Shown piece by piece: positions 23,317 to 39,049 of a stretch of 64,000 bases of DNA; within the stretch, counting starts at the first letter, position 1, and each line of letters begins with the position of its first letter. The translations under genes and the position numbers were made by a program. The DNA is from Epiperipatus broadwayi (taxonomy: Eukaryota > Onychophora > Udeonychophora > Euonychophora > Peripatidae). Where the stretch lies: assembly GCA_028023455.1 (NCBI GenBank), contig JAQFVV010012507.1:2365456-2429455 (forward strand), written 5' to 3'. A model generated the notes under the pieces. It ran no database searches. It saw only the letters and a program-made list of their open reading frames with translations, and was not told the DNA's origin.

Positions 23317-25400
23317 CAGGAATCAGCAACCCCAGGCCTGGGGGCCACATCCATCCTGTGAGATTTTGATTCAGCCTTTCAGTTTAATAACTTGACACTA
23401 ATTATTTAGAGAATAGATAACTATCAATCAATGGTTAAATATTAGTGTACTCACAAATGTTTAATAAAAATATATTCACAATTATTAAATCTCATCACAT
23501 TACTATATCTGCAGATACATTTGTTTTTTTTTTTGTTTCTTATTTCTCCATACTGATTTTTTTTTCTCTTTCCTTTCCAGAAGATCTTTTTTTCTGAGCA
23601 AATACAAATCTGTGGGTACTAAGAAAAGAAAGGTAGATCTTGAGTGCTAAAATTTTAATGAAGATTGGATATTTAGCTATTTTTTCACTAAGCACTTTGG
23701 GAAATGTGATTTCTCAAGTTACCTTTGCCATGATGAAGTTTCAAATATTAAATGGCACTATATGAAACTCATCATAATTGTAACAACAATTTCACTGGAA
23801 AAACACGAGAAGACAAAGTTACATAGCTGACAATAATTTAACAAAGCAGTCATCCTTTTCTCAAGAAAAGTCAAAGAAATTGACTGAAACACTCATTGCA
23901 GAAAAGATGAAAGCTTTGTATGTTGAAGGCAGTGGATGTTGTTTGTCCAGAAAAAAGTGAATTATTTTTTGCAATAAGCATATCAGCAAGAACTATAACA
24001 AGATGAATTGAAGAACTGGTAGGAAATGTCAGAAGTGACTTAAAGGGCATTTTAACAAATCTGGAGTATTATTTCATTGCTATTGATGAAAGACAGATAT
24101 GATGGATACTTGCCAACTTGCAGTACGTGTGAGGGGTGTTACACCAACATTTGATATTATGGAAGAATTTGTACAATTGATTCCTATGAAGGACACTAGC
24201 ACTAGAGAAGATACTTTGGGAGGCATTATAAAATCTATTTCTGAAATAAATCTTGATTTATAAAAGCTTATTGGAATAACTACAGAAGGTTCCCCAGCAA
24301 TGGTTGGAGAGAAAAATGTGTTTGTTTTATTACTTCAAGAACACATTGGTATTGATTACAAACTAATCAAACATAACTGTATTATTCATCAGATTGAATT
24401 TTGTGCAAAGTTATTGAATTTTAAGGTATTATGGCAGTGGTCATAAAATCAGTGAATTTTATACTTTCAAGAAGACTAAATTAGTTAGTTTCAAGAATTT
24501 CTAAAACAGATTGGAGCAGAGTATGTTGATCTGACATATTTTTTAAAATGTTCGATGGGCTAGCCAAGGAAAAATATTGTAACAAGTATATACATTGAGA
24601 GAAGAGATTGCTATATTTTTAGAGAGCAAATACCAAGGTAATTTTTGTTTTCAGAATCTACAGTGGATTCTTTAGCATTTATGGTAGACATCACAATCCA
24701 CATGAACAATTTGAATCTTGAGCTTCAAGGAAAGAACAAGGTTATATTTGAAATGTTTGGTCAAATACTGATTTTTGAAAGAAAACATTGACTGTGGGAA
24801 TCACAACTTCAGACATCAACTATTCTCATTTTTCAAATCTCCAAAATCACAAGAAAGATATAATAACAAACATTTTTGTGAGCTGTATTCAGGATTTGAG
24901 AAGCAATATTTTTTCCAGTTTGTGGACTTCTGACAATATAGAAATCAATTTATACTATTTGGTTCTTTTTATGAAGTTGATGTGGAACAAGTTGCAGAAA
25001 AATATCAATTAGAATTAATAGATTTACAATGTAACAAATTTTTGAAATCAAAATTTCACTTAGAGTCCACTGCTAACTTCTGCGAAAAATATATATAGCC
25101 AAAAATGAAATATTCTAAGCCATTTAAAGACAAGGTTGTGTGGTCCCTACCTGAATGCTTTTGGCATCAGCAAACATTTCTCCTGATCTGGAGAAGTTAG
25201 CAAATAATAAGCAGAAGCAAGTATCATATTAATTAATTGGTCATTTGTAATTGTATTTTGTTCATAGTAAGGAGTTTGCAATTTTTTTGTTGTGTTTGCA
25301 GTAAATAGTTAGTTCACTGTCCTACAGTAAAATAAGTAACCTTGTTTAAATAAAATTACATTGATTTTCTTTTTTTTTTTAAATATTCAGACCATGACAG
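23317..25400 (+). mobile_element. hAT-superfamily DNA transposon relic
   Basis: The left end CAGGAATCAGCAACC followed by a GGCCTGGGGGCCACAT block matches the style of hAT (Charlie/Tip100-like) termini. The interior encodes a badly decayed hAT transposase. A matching right terminal repeat was not found, so the right limit is approximate, set after the transposase stop. Most of the coding frame is interrupted by many stops, so the copy is old. Confidence 0.7.
23621..25232 (+). pseudogene. hAT transposase pseudogene (GTF2IRD2/ZBED5-like type)
   Basis: Across several frames the plus strand holds the ordered pieces of this transposase type. KRKVDLEC then NFNEDW, the usual N-terminal start, lies near 23621. 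A stretch of TCQLAVCVRGVTPTF then LIPMKDT falls in the RNase H-like catalytic region near 24110-24190. GITTEGSPAMVG is near 24275, followed by KHNCIIHQIEFCAKLLNF near 24370 and SCIQDLRSNIFSS near 24882 in the dimerisation region. The tail LEKLANNKQKQVSY ends at a stop at about 25232. Numerous stops and frameshifts separate these pieces. The protein family cuts and pastes hAT elements and has been domesticated in several animal lineages; nothing here suggests domestication. Confidence 0.72.
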
Positions 25401-26659
25401 CTTTCTAGACAGAGCAATATAAGGTGGAGATGATTTATTTGTAGTACATTTGACATCTTGGTCCTCCTTCAAGACATTTCATAGCAGTTTGATTCTTTCG
25501 TTCTCTACAAGATTTCCAACTCCTTCCCTAAACAAATTAAAAGAATAAAGAAAAAATGGTTTTTGACAACCAAAATTATTTATCACTGAAGTAATTTACT
25601 GTACATCATATTTTATAAAATTTTTAATGATATATTTTTGTCAAACAATTTTTTCCTTCCCAGTATCTCTTTATATATATATATATTTATTCCTTTTTTA
25701 ATTTTATTTTACTAGTTAAAATATTCTTTTTATTTTTTTAAATCTATTCTATTAATTTAATACAGTTTTAAAAAATGCACAAGTGTGATGAGTTAAGACG
25801 AAGACAAGCAAAAATGGATGAGTGAGTTTATTATATAATATATGTATTTTTATGCATATATTTATTTTGTTTAATCTATTCTATGGTTGCTGTTTCTATC
25901 AGTCTGACTATTAAATTATCAACATGAATTGAAACATAGTTGATAAATTAATTATGAATTAATTTTGATTAGTGTGATGTAAATAAAAATAACTTAATAT
26001 TAAAATAAAGTATACTCATGAGCTTAAAAAATACTTTTTATTATTATAAGTCTATTTTCCCATTACTTTATTATAAGTTTGAGATTTGAAAACTTAATAG
26101 AGCAGCATTATAGAGACTGCACACCACATAATGAAATATAGATACATGTAAGATGAAACAAAGAGTGAAGAAATAAATAAATGTCTCTGATATCATTTAA
26201 ATAGAGAATGAAATAGAGTTTTGTTGGACTTAACACTGAATTATTGCCATTAAGTGAGCTACTGAAGTAACTAAATTGGATATAAAGATATCGTAAAGGA
26301 ATGGAAATATAGATAGATCAATGGATAAGAAAAGTGATGAAAACTAAGGATTGTAGGAACTGAATTATAGTCATAGAAATCTTTATTAAATTGGTATATT
26401 CGAGAATGATGATGATTATATAATTAAATGTATTTGCACACACAATTTTAATATTACTTAAATTATACATTATTGAATACTTATAAATTTTTATTCATTT
26501 GTACTTTGACTCTTAGGGAAAAACTAAAAGCAAATAAAACAGTTATGTTTTATCTAAGTCACATGATTTATATTTTGTTATTAAATCATTGATAAAGTTA
26601 AAATATTTTGTAGCTATAAAATATGAAAACATTAATCTCTTCTGTTATAATAATTGTAG
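25401..26659. other. AT-rich stretch upstream of exon candidate A
   Basis: No confident gene. A segment at 25766-25821 (after TTTAATACAG, before GTGAGT) has good splice signals and could be a 5' noncoding exon, but its reading phase does not join the next exon candidate. Confidence 0.4.
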
Positions 26660-26746
26660 GAAACTATGAATTTCCTTCGGGCATCTCCTGCTAATGTAAA
26701 ATTAAAGATTTTCAGACCTGCAGCTGGTGTTTTACCTGGAATATTG
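26660..26746 (+). CDS. Exon candidate A, PDZ-like C-terminal segment
   Basis: An 87-bp segment sits between a polypyrimidine-poor but acceptable acceptor (AATTGTAG) and a consensus donor (GTAAGT). Its frame 0 is open for all 29 codons and includes NFLRASPANVKLKIFRP. The pattern, a helix ending in LR-x-S-P followed by V-x-L-x-I strand residues and a basic residue, is what the last helix and strand of PDZ domains look like. An ATG lies three codons in, but if the PDZ reading is right an upstream exon is needed; none was recognised in the window. It joins exon candidates B and C in phase 0. Gene identity is not known; multi-PDZ scaffold proteins are the natural comparison. Confidence 0.45.
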
Positions 26747-27097
26747 GTAAGTTTAAGATATTTAGTTTTAATTGAATTCATTTTTAAATGGTGTATAAGT
26801 TCATTACGTTACTTTTAAAAATGGGTTGGAGATTATTTTTTTAAAACAAAAACAAACTATTTTTTGAGATTGTTATATTGTTTGTTAATATAAATCATTA
26901 AATTATGCAATAATAAAATATAGTTATATATGTAATTGTACATGTATGTGTTCATACATTCAAACTTTTTTTTGTAGCCATATATATATATTATTCCGAA
27001 ATAACAGTAGTTTTTTTGATTCTGTTCATTATAAAGAATTTTTTTTTTTTAAAGATATTTCTATTTTATTGAAATTTTGACTAGCCTATGCTTTTGT

Positions 27098-30000
27098 TGG
27101 CTGCAGAAACGACTTTCTATTAACTGAAAGGAGATCCTTTGATTCCTCATAGAGGCCTTAAAGAACCCGAGCAGGGCAAATTCCTAATGTCCACTCCACA
27201 CGTTCTTGTTATTGCAACTGTTATTACTATGATTATTCATAAAGTATACACACATGGATGAGTTGCTCACCAACATACATTAGCCACCGTGGTGATTTAT
27301 TAGCTTTTTACCTCTGAGTTTAAAATTAAGAAATACCATGGTCTTTCTTCTCAGTTGCCTGATAAGGCAGAATGAATGTATGTGTAAATGATAAATATTT
27401 TTCCAATAGATATATACAATCATGACTGACAAAAATAATCATGGCCCTTATTCCCAGGACAAAGGCAGCGGTTGTGGCTGAAGACGAAGGGTGCTATGAA
27501 TTCCCTGATTGTGGACCCAGGCTGCCTTTGGTGACAATTTCTTATTTAGGTATTTGCAACTATTCAAGTGAAGGAAGATTGCAAGAATTAGAAGAAGAAC
27601 TGTCTTATATTAAATGGGACATTATTGGACCTTCTGAAGTTTGAAGAAAAAGTGAAGAGATAATTGATTCAAAAAAGGGACATGTACTCTGTTACAAAGG
27701 CACAAATATTGGAAATACAAGTGGAGTAGCATTCATTATAAATAAAAAGTGGAAGAACAATATTATGGAGATTGATGGTGTATCGGACAGAATGGCAAGA
27801 TTAGTTATACAACTTAATATCAGATACCAAATGCAGACAATTCAGGTTTATGCCTCGAAAAGTTCTTATAGTAATGAAGTAGTAGAAGATTTTTATATGG
27901 ATGTACAAAAGGCTGTTAATCAGTAAACAGCATTTTAATATTGTTATGGGAGACTTTAATGCTAGAATTGGTAAACAAATGAAAGTGCTGTAGGTAATTT
28001 TGGTTATGGTAATAGAATGACAGAGGACATAGTTTGCAGAAAAAGAAAAACTTTATATTATGATTTTTTTTTTTTTTTTTTTAGAAAAATGTTAAAAAGA
28101 AATGGATATGGAAGCATCAAAATGAAGGTATAGCAGAATTGGAATATATTTTGACTAACAGAAAATACATATTTCAAGATTGTAATATTCTTAAAAAACA
28201 GGAAGAGATCATCGATTAGCAAGATCAATATTTATTGTTGATATTCCTAATCTTCAGAAACATTGTAATGAACTTACAAATTGTTTTCAAGTATTAGTAG
28301 ATTTTGAACATGATTCAGATTTGAATGAAATTAATATGAAAATAAGTGCTACACTTTTAAAAACTGCAACAAAGATAGCTGGTAGAAGAAAGCAGCAATT
28401 GTCCAATAAAATTTCTACTGAGACTAGAGAATTTATAAAAAAAGAAGGAATATGAAGATATACAAAAATGATGTATTAAAAAGGATTGAATATCTCAAAT
28501 TTTGTAAAATGGTGTGGAAAAGAGTTGAAAATGATATAAGAAAGTATATTTGTGAACAAACAAGGTAAGCTGCAGAACAGAATAAAAGTCAGAGTGTAAA
28601 ACAACATTTTGGTATTGGTAAGAAATTTATATCTGCAATAAGAAAAAGGATGGAATTATTACTAAAAAGAGAGATGACATCATGAAATGGGTAGAAGACT
28701 TCTATGAAGAATTATATAGTAATAAAGAACAAGTACCTCCTATATCTATTATATCTTCTGAATTGCCCAGAATTTTAAATGAAGAAGTGAGACATGCAAT
28801 TAAATTTATGAAGAAAGGAAAGGCTCCAGGTAATGATGGAATTATAATTGATATATTAAAAGAAGCAGGTGAAGAAATAGAAAAAAATGTTAGCAAAGTT
28901 ATATACCAAATGTCTAAATGATAAAGATGTACCAAATGATTGTAAGAATGTGGTATTAATATTTAAAAAAGGTGATAAAGAAGATATTAGAAATTAGAGA
29001 CCTATCAGCCTTTTGTCAGTTTTGTATAAAATTTTTATCAAGATAATTATAACTCGTCTATAGAGAACATTGGATTTCCTCCAATCAAGGGATCAAGCTG
29101 GATTTAAAAGTGGTTTTAGATCATATTCAGATATTGAGAGAAGTTATAGAAAGGACAAATGAATATCAGTTGCCATTATGCTTTTGATTTGTAGATTATG
29201 AAAAGGTATTTGATTCTATAAACATTTTTTCAGTGATTAAGGCATTAGATAATCAAGGTATATATCCAGTATATTGTCATATTTTAAAGAATATTTATAA
29301 AAATGCAACAGCAATAATTAGATTGCATAATGATACTAGGAAAGTGAACATTGAGAAGGGTGTAAGACAGGGTGACTCCATTTCTCAAAAACCTTTTACA
29401 GCAGTGCTGCAATAAGTATTTTGTGGATTAAAATGGGAAACTAAAGGGTTGAAAGTAAATGGAGATTATTTATGTCATTTAGATTTTGTAGATCGTGTAG
29501 TTATTTTTGTAAATAATGCTTCAGAACTGCAGGACATGTTGAAGGAGGTATCAGATGAAAGTAGGACTAAAGATAAATGTTAAATGTTTAATGGATTTTC
29601 TCAAAATATAAAAATTAAGTTTGATTATGATATTAACAGTTACAAATACCTTGCTCAGATTATTAATACTGATGGAAACATAATGGATGAAATTAATTAT
29701 ATAATTCAAATTGGAATGCTTTTGGTAGAAATAACTTAATACTAAACTGAAATATGCCTATGTGTTTGAAAAGGAAGGTTTTTATGTGTTTGAAAAGGAA
29801 AGCTTTTAATAAATGTGTTTTGCCAATACTTACTTATGGATCTGAGACTTGGATACTTAATAGAAGAGAAATACAAAGACTTTAGATCACCCCAAGAAGT
29901 ATTGAGAGATGCATGCTGGGAGTAACAAGAAGGGATTGACAGTGCAATATATGGGTGTTGCTGACCTCATTGAAAAAAATTAAAAGTCTGAAATGGAGTT

Positions 30001-30226
30001 GGGCTTGTCATATTGTTAGAATAGATGATAATAGATGGACAATTGAAATTTTAAACTGGATTCCAAGAGATTGTAATAGACCCAGAAATACATCACATGT
30101 GAATTAGATGGATGAAATAAGAAAGTGTGCAGGCGTGATGTGGAGAAGAGAAGCTAACAATTTGAAAAGATGGATTGAACTTGGAGAGACCATCATGCAG
30201 TGGATTGATAATGGTTGATAATGATG
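27098..30226 (+). mobile_element. RTE-type LINE, copy 1
   Basis: The 3.1-kb element starts at TGGCTGCAGAA (shared with copy 2 at 51769) and ends in a short repeat, ATTGATAATGG then TTGATAATGATG, typical of RTE 3' ends. It encodes one endonuclease-reverse transcriptase polyprotein, now broken. It lies in the presumed intron between exon candidates A and B, in the same orientation as those exons. No target-site duplication was identified. Confidence 0.82.
27441..30215 (+). pseudogene. RTE endonuclease-reverse transcriptase pseudogene
   Basis: The endonuclease begins in the frame 27441-27644 with EEELSYIKWDIIGPSEV, then a TGA where an Arg codon is expected, and resumes with RKSEEIIDSKKGHVLCYKG; GDFNARIG follows near 27950. 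Reverse transcriptase pieces are GKAPGNDGI (about 28817), RPISLLSVLYKIF (about 29000), DYEKVFDSI (about 29197) and GVRQGDSIS (about 29359). The catalytic FADD box is replaced by FVDR (about 29485), removing one catalytic Asp. The C-terminal part holds LPILTYGSETW and, just before the 3' repeat, RWIELGE then QWIDNG, all typical of RTE elements often mislabelled craniofacial development protein 2-like. Several stops and frameshifts mean no product is made. Confidence 0.8.
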
Positions 30227-31953
30227 CTTTTGTTGGGTTTAAGCAAAAATACAAGTATTTTATCTAATATTATTAAAAAGGTAATCAAAGCTGATATTAT
30301 AAATTCTCTTAAAATTATCCAAACATGAATAATAATTTTAAAATATCACCTTGTATTAGTTGTTATGAATTGAATATAAAATGTTAATGTTAAAGTCTTA
30401 AATTTATATAAGTTTTTTTTTATTTATTTAGAATGGAATCATCTCAGAATGTATTCATTTTGTATATTGGATAACAAATTGAAAATAAGATTTTATTCAA
30501 ATTCTAAATTTAACCAATTATTATTTTTATTAGGTGATGTAAGTGTTTATAATTAAAATAATCTTTTTTTTTGTTGTTTTTTACTCACTCAACAATTTCC
30601 TATATAGAATTTGAAAATAGCTTCTTACTGCTTTCAATCTCATGCAATTTAAAATGATGTTAAATCTTTTGATATATCCATGTTCAATTATTGCAACATG
30701 ATGTTACAATATTTCTGAATAGTTAGATGTTGTTAATAGGAAAACAGTACATTCAAGATGCTTTATCATTTATGCATGATAGAATTTGATGATACTGATG
30801 CAAACACAACCAACAGAAAAGATTTATATGTTCCATTGTTGAAAAAATGGAATATTTAATTGCCTCATTTATATAATAAATTACATTCATATATAGGCAT
30901 AATTTTAAACTTCTAAACAAAATAGCAATATGATACTGGAAGAGGTTTGCCAAAAGCATGCTTAGTGCAATATAAAAGTTTTGAATATTATTACTTTTCT
31001 TAATAGTCAATTATATTGAATTTATAATAATTGTTTATAAAGTTTTAGTAATAAGAAGTGGTGACCAAAGATTTTGTTGAAGGTAGATGGCTTTTTTTTT
31101 CTATAGCTATAAAAGACACCTGCTAGAAAATTAATTATATAATAATGATTAAGAGTACAATTTATAACAGATAATGAATTGATAAGTTAATTCAAGCTAA
31201 TGAAGTTAAAGAAAGCATTTGTCAATGTAATAGTATGTATTCTAGCTTTTATGAAAGATGAGATATTTGGCAAAATGTTTCATAGCAGGTATGATCTTTG
31301 CATTAGTCAATCTTTTGAATTGTCATAAAGAGTCAATCAATTACAAAGTGTTTCTAGGCAAATATAGTATAAAAAAAAATACCTGCCGCATTTCTTCTGT
31401 TATTCATGCTTTATGAATAATGTCGATAGTGCACTTTATTTTTTATATTATAATAAATTTGTAATCAAGAAAAAATCTAATTAAAACATGTTATTTGGAA
31501 ATCTTGGAACTTGTTGAAGGTTTGTTTATGTCGTTACCTCACAATGTCCTCTTTCTGGTTTTTCAATAGCTTTCTATTTTATATATATACTTATTTAATT
31601 GAAATTATTTTATAGTTGGTTATATATCTGTTATGGTTGTATTTCAAGTCTAATTATTTCAAAGATTAACGTCTTATTGATAAACTCACATTGTTACAAA
31701 TATTTTGGAGAATTTTTTTTAAAAAAATTAAGAATCATTACATTGAAGATATGTTATCATTTATTTACGATAGAAAAAAAATAAGAATCATAATTAAGAT
31801 TAATTTCTCTCAAATAAAAGTTGAATTTGTAAATAAAATTTGTTAAAAGTGAGTTTGTTTTATATTTTTAATAAAGGCATTAATTGAAATAAAAGTAGCT
31901 ATTATTTTAACCTTCGTTTTTTTTTTTTTTTGCTCAACTGTTTAGTTTTTTAA
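30227..31953. other. AT-rich presumed intron sequence
   Basis: No gene or repeat family recognised. An 85-codon minus frame at 30753-31010 and a 61-codon plus frame at 31599-31784 have no recognisable motifs. Confidence 0.5.
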
Positions 31954-32025
31954 GCGTTGGTGGCCTAATGGTTAGCATAGCTGCCTTCCAAGCAACTGAT
32001 CCACGTTCGCTTTCCGGTTAACGCA
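31954..32025 (+). pseudogene. tRNA-Gly(TCC) pseudogene
   Basis: The 72-base segment starts GCGTTGGTGG and has AATGGTTAGCATAGCTG, the anticodon loop CTTCCAA (anticodon TCC) and the end TTAACGCA, matching metazoan tRNA-Gly(TCC) over most positions. The acceptor stem pairs if two G-T pairs are allowed. The D stem (GCC against CAT), one pair of the anticodon stem and the T stem (CCACG against TCCGG) are damaged, so the cloverleaf should not fold or mature. It may be a dead gene or the head of a SINE; no obvious SINE body follows. Confidence 0.7.
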
Positions 32026-32385
32026 TTTGACACATGAAAAAAAACAAAATCTTTTATAGTAATTATATCTATTATAAATATAAAAAAAAAATATTTTTTT
32101 TTTAGTTGTTCATATTATAACTTTTATCCTTTTCATTTCACACTGAATAAAAATATTAAAAAAAAAAAAAACCTAAGAAATTGTATTTATTATTTCAGAT
32201 ATTTCTTCAAAAAGTAGGTTTTACATACTCACTCATGAATCAGCATATATATCTTGTATATTGTTTTTTTCAAAAACAAAAACGTATTTCAGATTGTTAA
32301 GAAGATACAGTTTTATTTTAACAGAGTAATCCAAAACTAGATGTATAAAATTTATTTTTCATTATTATTTATTTTTATGTTATAG

Positions 32386-32565
32386 ATATTGAAAACAAGT
32401 GCAGTGAATCTGAGTGAAGAATAAAGAAAATTAATTAGAAACAATATTGGAAATGCCAAGAAAATGTGCACAGCATGACAAAAGACATTTGATAAGTCTG
32501 ATGTGATTTCAAGTTATCAGGCCAGGGAAACAAGTATAATTTCAAATATTGAACAAACCAGCCAG
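32386..32565 (+). pseudogene. Exon candidate B with two in-frame stops
   Basis: A 180-bp segment follows a good acceptor (TTTTTATGTTATAG) and ends at CAG before the donor GTATGG. Read in phase 0 from exon A it gives ILKTSAVNLSEE, then TAA (32422-32424), then RKLIRNNIGNAKKMCTA, then TGA (32476-32478), then QKTFDKSDVISSYQARETS and on to the donor in phase 0. Each stop is one transition from a sense codon (TAA from CAA, TGA from TGG or CGA). Either the gene has decayed, or this is a terminal exon whose natural stop is the TAA and the rest is 3' UTR, or the segment is not an exon. Confidence 0.35.
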
Positions 32566-35425
<2,860 letters not shown>

Positions 35426-37358
35426 TACTGTTATTTTTATTAGTGTGGTTGTTATTGTTGTATTGCTATTATTATTTTTTTATTATTACTGCTAGTATTA
35501 TTACTATTACTTTTATTATTAATTGTTTTTAATTATTAATTAAATCACCATGTATCATCCATTGACACTATATTTAGATTTTATAATTTTTTATGTTTCA
35601 TAAGCAAATGAATTGCCTTTAGTTTGGAATCTTTTTCTGTAGTAATAAGTAATTCCGTATATAATTTTAATATAGTGCAATTATATATACCTTTCTGACT
35701 AATATTTAGTATTGCAATAACTTTTTTTTTTAAAAAAATCACTGTTAATTTTTTAGATTCAATCTAGTTAATAATGACATCTTATGATTCCACTTACTTT
35801 ATGAGCATTTTTTGATGATTATTTTATCATATATAAATAAATAGATTACTACTGTTTCCTTTTTATTATATCATAATCATTAATGATATTCCATTCATAG
35901 TTATGTAGTCCAAGGTCTTGTCAATATCTTCGATTATTAGCATAGTCCAGCAAAGTAATGCTATTTCTCACAATCATGATATTTATAGCCCTTCTGTCTT
36001 CATAAATCTCCCTCTCTTCTCTTAGGAGAGATATCTAGTTGTTGTACTGCAATCTATATAATTTTCAGCATTGTGATCATATTTCTTACCAAGTTGTAAT
36101 AAGAAGGCAGAAATCCATAATGATATGCAATCTTTTAATGCCTTTCTAATATTCCATTTATAACATTAATTCTTTTTACATTTCTAAAATAAAATCTAAA
36201 TTCACAAGACACTATATTTGTCTATGTTTTGTAACATGTATCAGTATTTTTTATTTTTATTTTTAACTATTACCAATCCATTGTGCAGTGAAAGTCTTTC
36301 TGAATTTAATCCAGTTTTTTAAAATTATTCTTTCTCTTTTTCCCATTAAAATATTTATTATTCATCCACCTCACATATTGTTTTTGCCTAGGATTTCTAC
36401 AATTATCCAAATATCTTTTTTTAGTTACATATTCAGTGCAATCACATTTTAGATTTTCAATTCTTATTGTGATGTTGTCTGTGATACATTTTTATTCTCT
36501 TACTTATGTATTTCATTTTTAATGTCTACTCATAAATCTCGCATGCATCTCTCAGAATTGAGTATGGTTTTTGGGAAAGAGGCATATTTTGTTTACTTTA
36601 TAAATATTTTCTTAGTGATACTCTAAAGAGATTTACAATTTATTGCATTCACTGGAAAGATATAACCGAGAATATGATACAGTGCATAACTACAAATAAG
36701 TAACATTTTGGAAAAATGAAAAACACTATCACAAATTTGTCAGATTAACTCAACCAAAGTGTCAGTATGTGATAACTTATATTTGTTTTTTTATTCTTCT
36801 CTTTTTCTACAATTTGGATGATTATTGTCAACTAAGTATGGCAGCTACTATTGTCATGAAAATAATCAAAGGTTTAATTGTTCAAAGGGGTATATGACAT
36901 TTGAATACAATTGAAAGATTATGTTTCAATTCAGAAATCTTTTATCTCATGAGTTTGTCATTCTTTATTTAACTAATCTGTACCAATAATCATAATTTGT
37001 AGAGATAAATTAGTATAGGTTGACTTATATTCTCTTTTAATTTTTTTAGATCATGTAAAACTATTAAATTATATTTTTATCTTTTTTAGTTATAATTTTC
37101 ATTATAAGACAGAAATGACTTTTTCAGTCTGTAGATTGTTTCAAAATAAAAAAGACCACTGTAAATCTTATACCACTGCAATTCCAAAGAGGAAAATATT
37201 TCTTTAGATATCTTCTCATTATTATAACTTCACATATTTTCATCTGTTGCACAATTAGTAGATATATATCATGCCATTTATATACATTGGTGTTATAATT
37301 TAAAGGTATTTAGTTTTAATGCTTTGAATTTAAGAAACACAAGATCAATAAAATATTT
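35426..37358. other. AT-rich presumed intron sequence
   Basis: No gene or repeat family recognised. Confidence 0.5.
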
Positions 37359-37534
37359 ATCCTAAATTAGATTCACCTGGAGCATCAATAAATCAATACA
37401 ATTTATTGTCAGTGTTTTAGTCATTTTATTTTAATAACAAATATTAATCTAAATTATCTTCCCCTAAAGCATCAATAAATCAATATAATTTGTAGGCAGT
37501 ATTAAGTAATGTTTTATTTTAATAACAAATATTA
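37359..37534. repeat. Tandem duplication, about 87-bp unit
   Basis: Two copies of a block with AGCATCAATAAATCAAT (37381 and 37468) and ending in ATTTTAATAACAAATATTA. Confidence 0.8.
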
Positions 37535-38099
37535 AATGTGAAATAAAATTTTTGCACTTTTGTTTTAAATCAATTAGTTGTTCATTAATCATAGATTATT
37601 AATTTTTTTATGAATTTAAATGACATATTTAAATATGATAATATTTTGTCAGTTTGTTTAGGAATATAAATATTTGTTAATCATATATTATAGGTTTAAG
37701 ACAAAAAAATAACCATAAGTGTATGAATTATTATAGTAACTAGATTGCTTAATATATTTTATGTTAATATCTTGAAGATATATTAATATATGAGTAATAA
37801 TTCTTTCACTTCAATAAAATGTGTACTGTGTCTGTATCTTTATGTTGTTACTAACTAATGGGTTACATCTTTTATTGGATTATATTTTTTAGAAGTACAA
37901 AATTTGTAAATATACAAAGATAAAGTTAAATGCAAATAATTTTACAATTGGTTAATGATAAACAATTATTAAGCAATTTTAATAATGAACAAATGGAATT
38001 GTAAAAGTTGATGTCAATTTTAGATGCAGCAATATTGTCCATATAAAAGAAAATAATTTAAACAATCTCACAATATTATATAATACTTGGTGTTCGGTG

Positions 38100-38590
38100 G
38101 TTTTGGTAAAAGCGCCATCTTTTGAACGTATATATATAAGTTTGTAAGCAATCAATTATAGAGCAAAAGTCTGTACTTTTAAATCTAGGAAAGTAGTTTT
38201 TTTTTTGTTTGTTTCTGCTAATTTTTATTTATCCTTGCTAGAAGATTCATCGCTTCAATTACATTATATATACAAATAAAAGTCTTTAATAAATTACAGT
38301 GCAGAGATCTCTCTAAAAAAGAATATAGATGTAAATTTAATCTGAACTTTTTAAGTGTTGGGTAAAAAAAAATTTTTTTTGCTTCCGCCAATTTTTATTT
38401 ATTCTTGCTACAAAATTCATCACCTCAAATGTTTTACACATGTATATGTAAGTGAAAGTCTTTAAGCACTCAATTGCAGAGCAAAGATCTCTAAAAGAGA
38501 ATATATAAATATATTCAGTATGCATTTTTAAGTCTGAAAACGTGTTTTTGCTTCTGTTAAATTTTATTTACTCCTCTTTGTTAATTTAGT
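38100..38590. repeat. Minisatellite, about 168-bp unit, about 2.7 copies
   Basis: The block TTTCTGCTAATTTTTATTTA recurs as related words at about 38212, 38384 and 38550 (spacing about 170). Each is followed by a CTTGCTA..ATTCATC segment, GAAAGTCTTTAA-like and GCAGAGATCTCT-like segments. A partial unit precedes the first full one. Confidence 0.75.
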
Positions 38591-38898
38591 TCTGCATATA
38601 ATTATTATTTAATAAAGAAAATGTTCTATCCTTTAAGATTTAACTGCAATTTAGTTCAATGATTTGTGCATTCCAAATGATTATAAACAGGTTTTTATAC
38701 CTATTGGGGCTGATATTCTTTGAGAATGTCAATGATTGTTTTTACTTATCAACTGCTATTCAAATTAATGATTTGAGAATTTTTGATATTAAAGATTTTG
38801 AGCATAAGTCAAATAAATATAGAAAATAATAAAGCATTGATATTGTTTATTCTCTGTCTTACTTTAATATGTGCATAATTGTCAAATAAATGTTTTGT

Positions 38899-39049
38899 GC
38901 ATTCATAATGAACAGGCAGCCTTTATAATTTAAACTTAGCTTTTATTTTATGGATTTGTAATAATGCTATGATTAAATATGTTATATATCAAAAGTCATT
39001 AATAAAAGCTAAGTTTAAATTATAAAGAGTACTTTTTATATATGAATGC
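38899..39049. repeat. Palindromic MITE-like element
   Basis: The outer 9 bases GCATTCATA (38899-38907) are the reverse complement of 39041-39049, and an internal perfect 27-bp arm (38921-38947) pairs with 39001-39027. The loop is about 53 bases. No coding capacity; likely a small foldback element within the presumed intron B-C. Confidence 0.7.

Noticed and set aside
25766-25821. Possible coding exon starting with ATG at 25775
   Set aside because: Acceptor and donor (GTGAGT) look good, but joining it to exon candidate A puts a stop within three codons; at best a noncoding 5' exon.
32386-32565. Alternative genetic code or programmed stop readthrough in exon candidate B
   Set aside because: Other reading frames in the window use normal stops, and both stops are simple transitions; gene decay or a wrong exon model is the simpler explanation.
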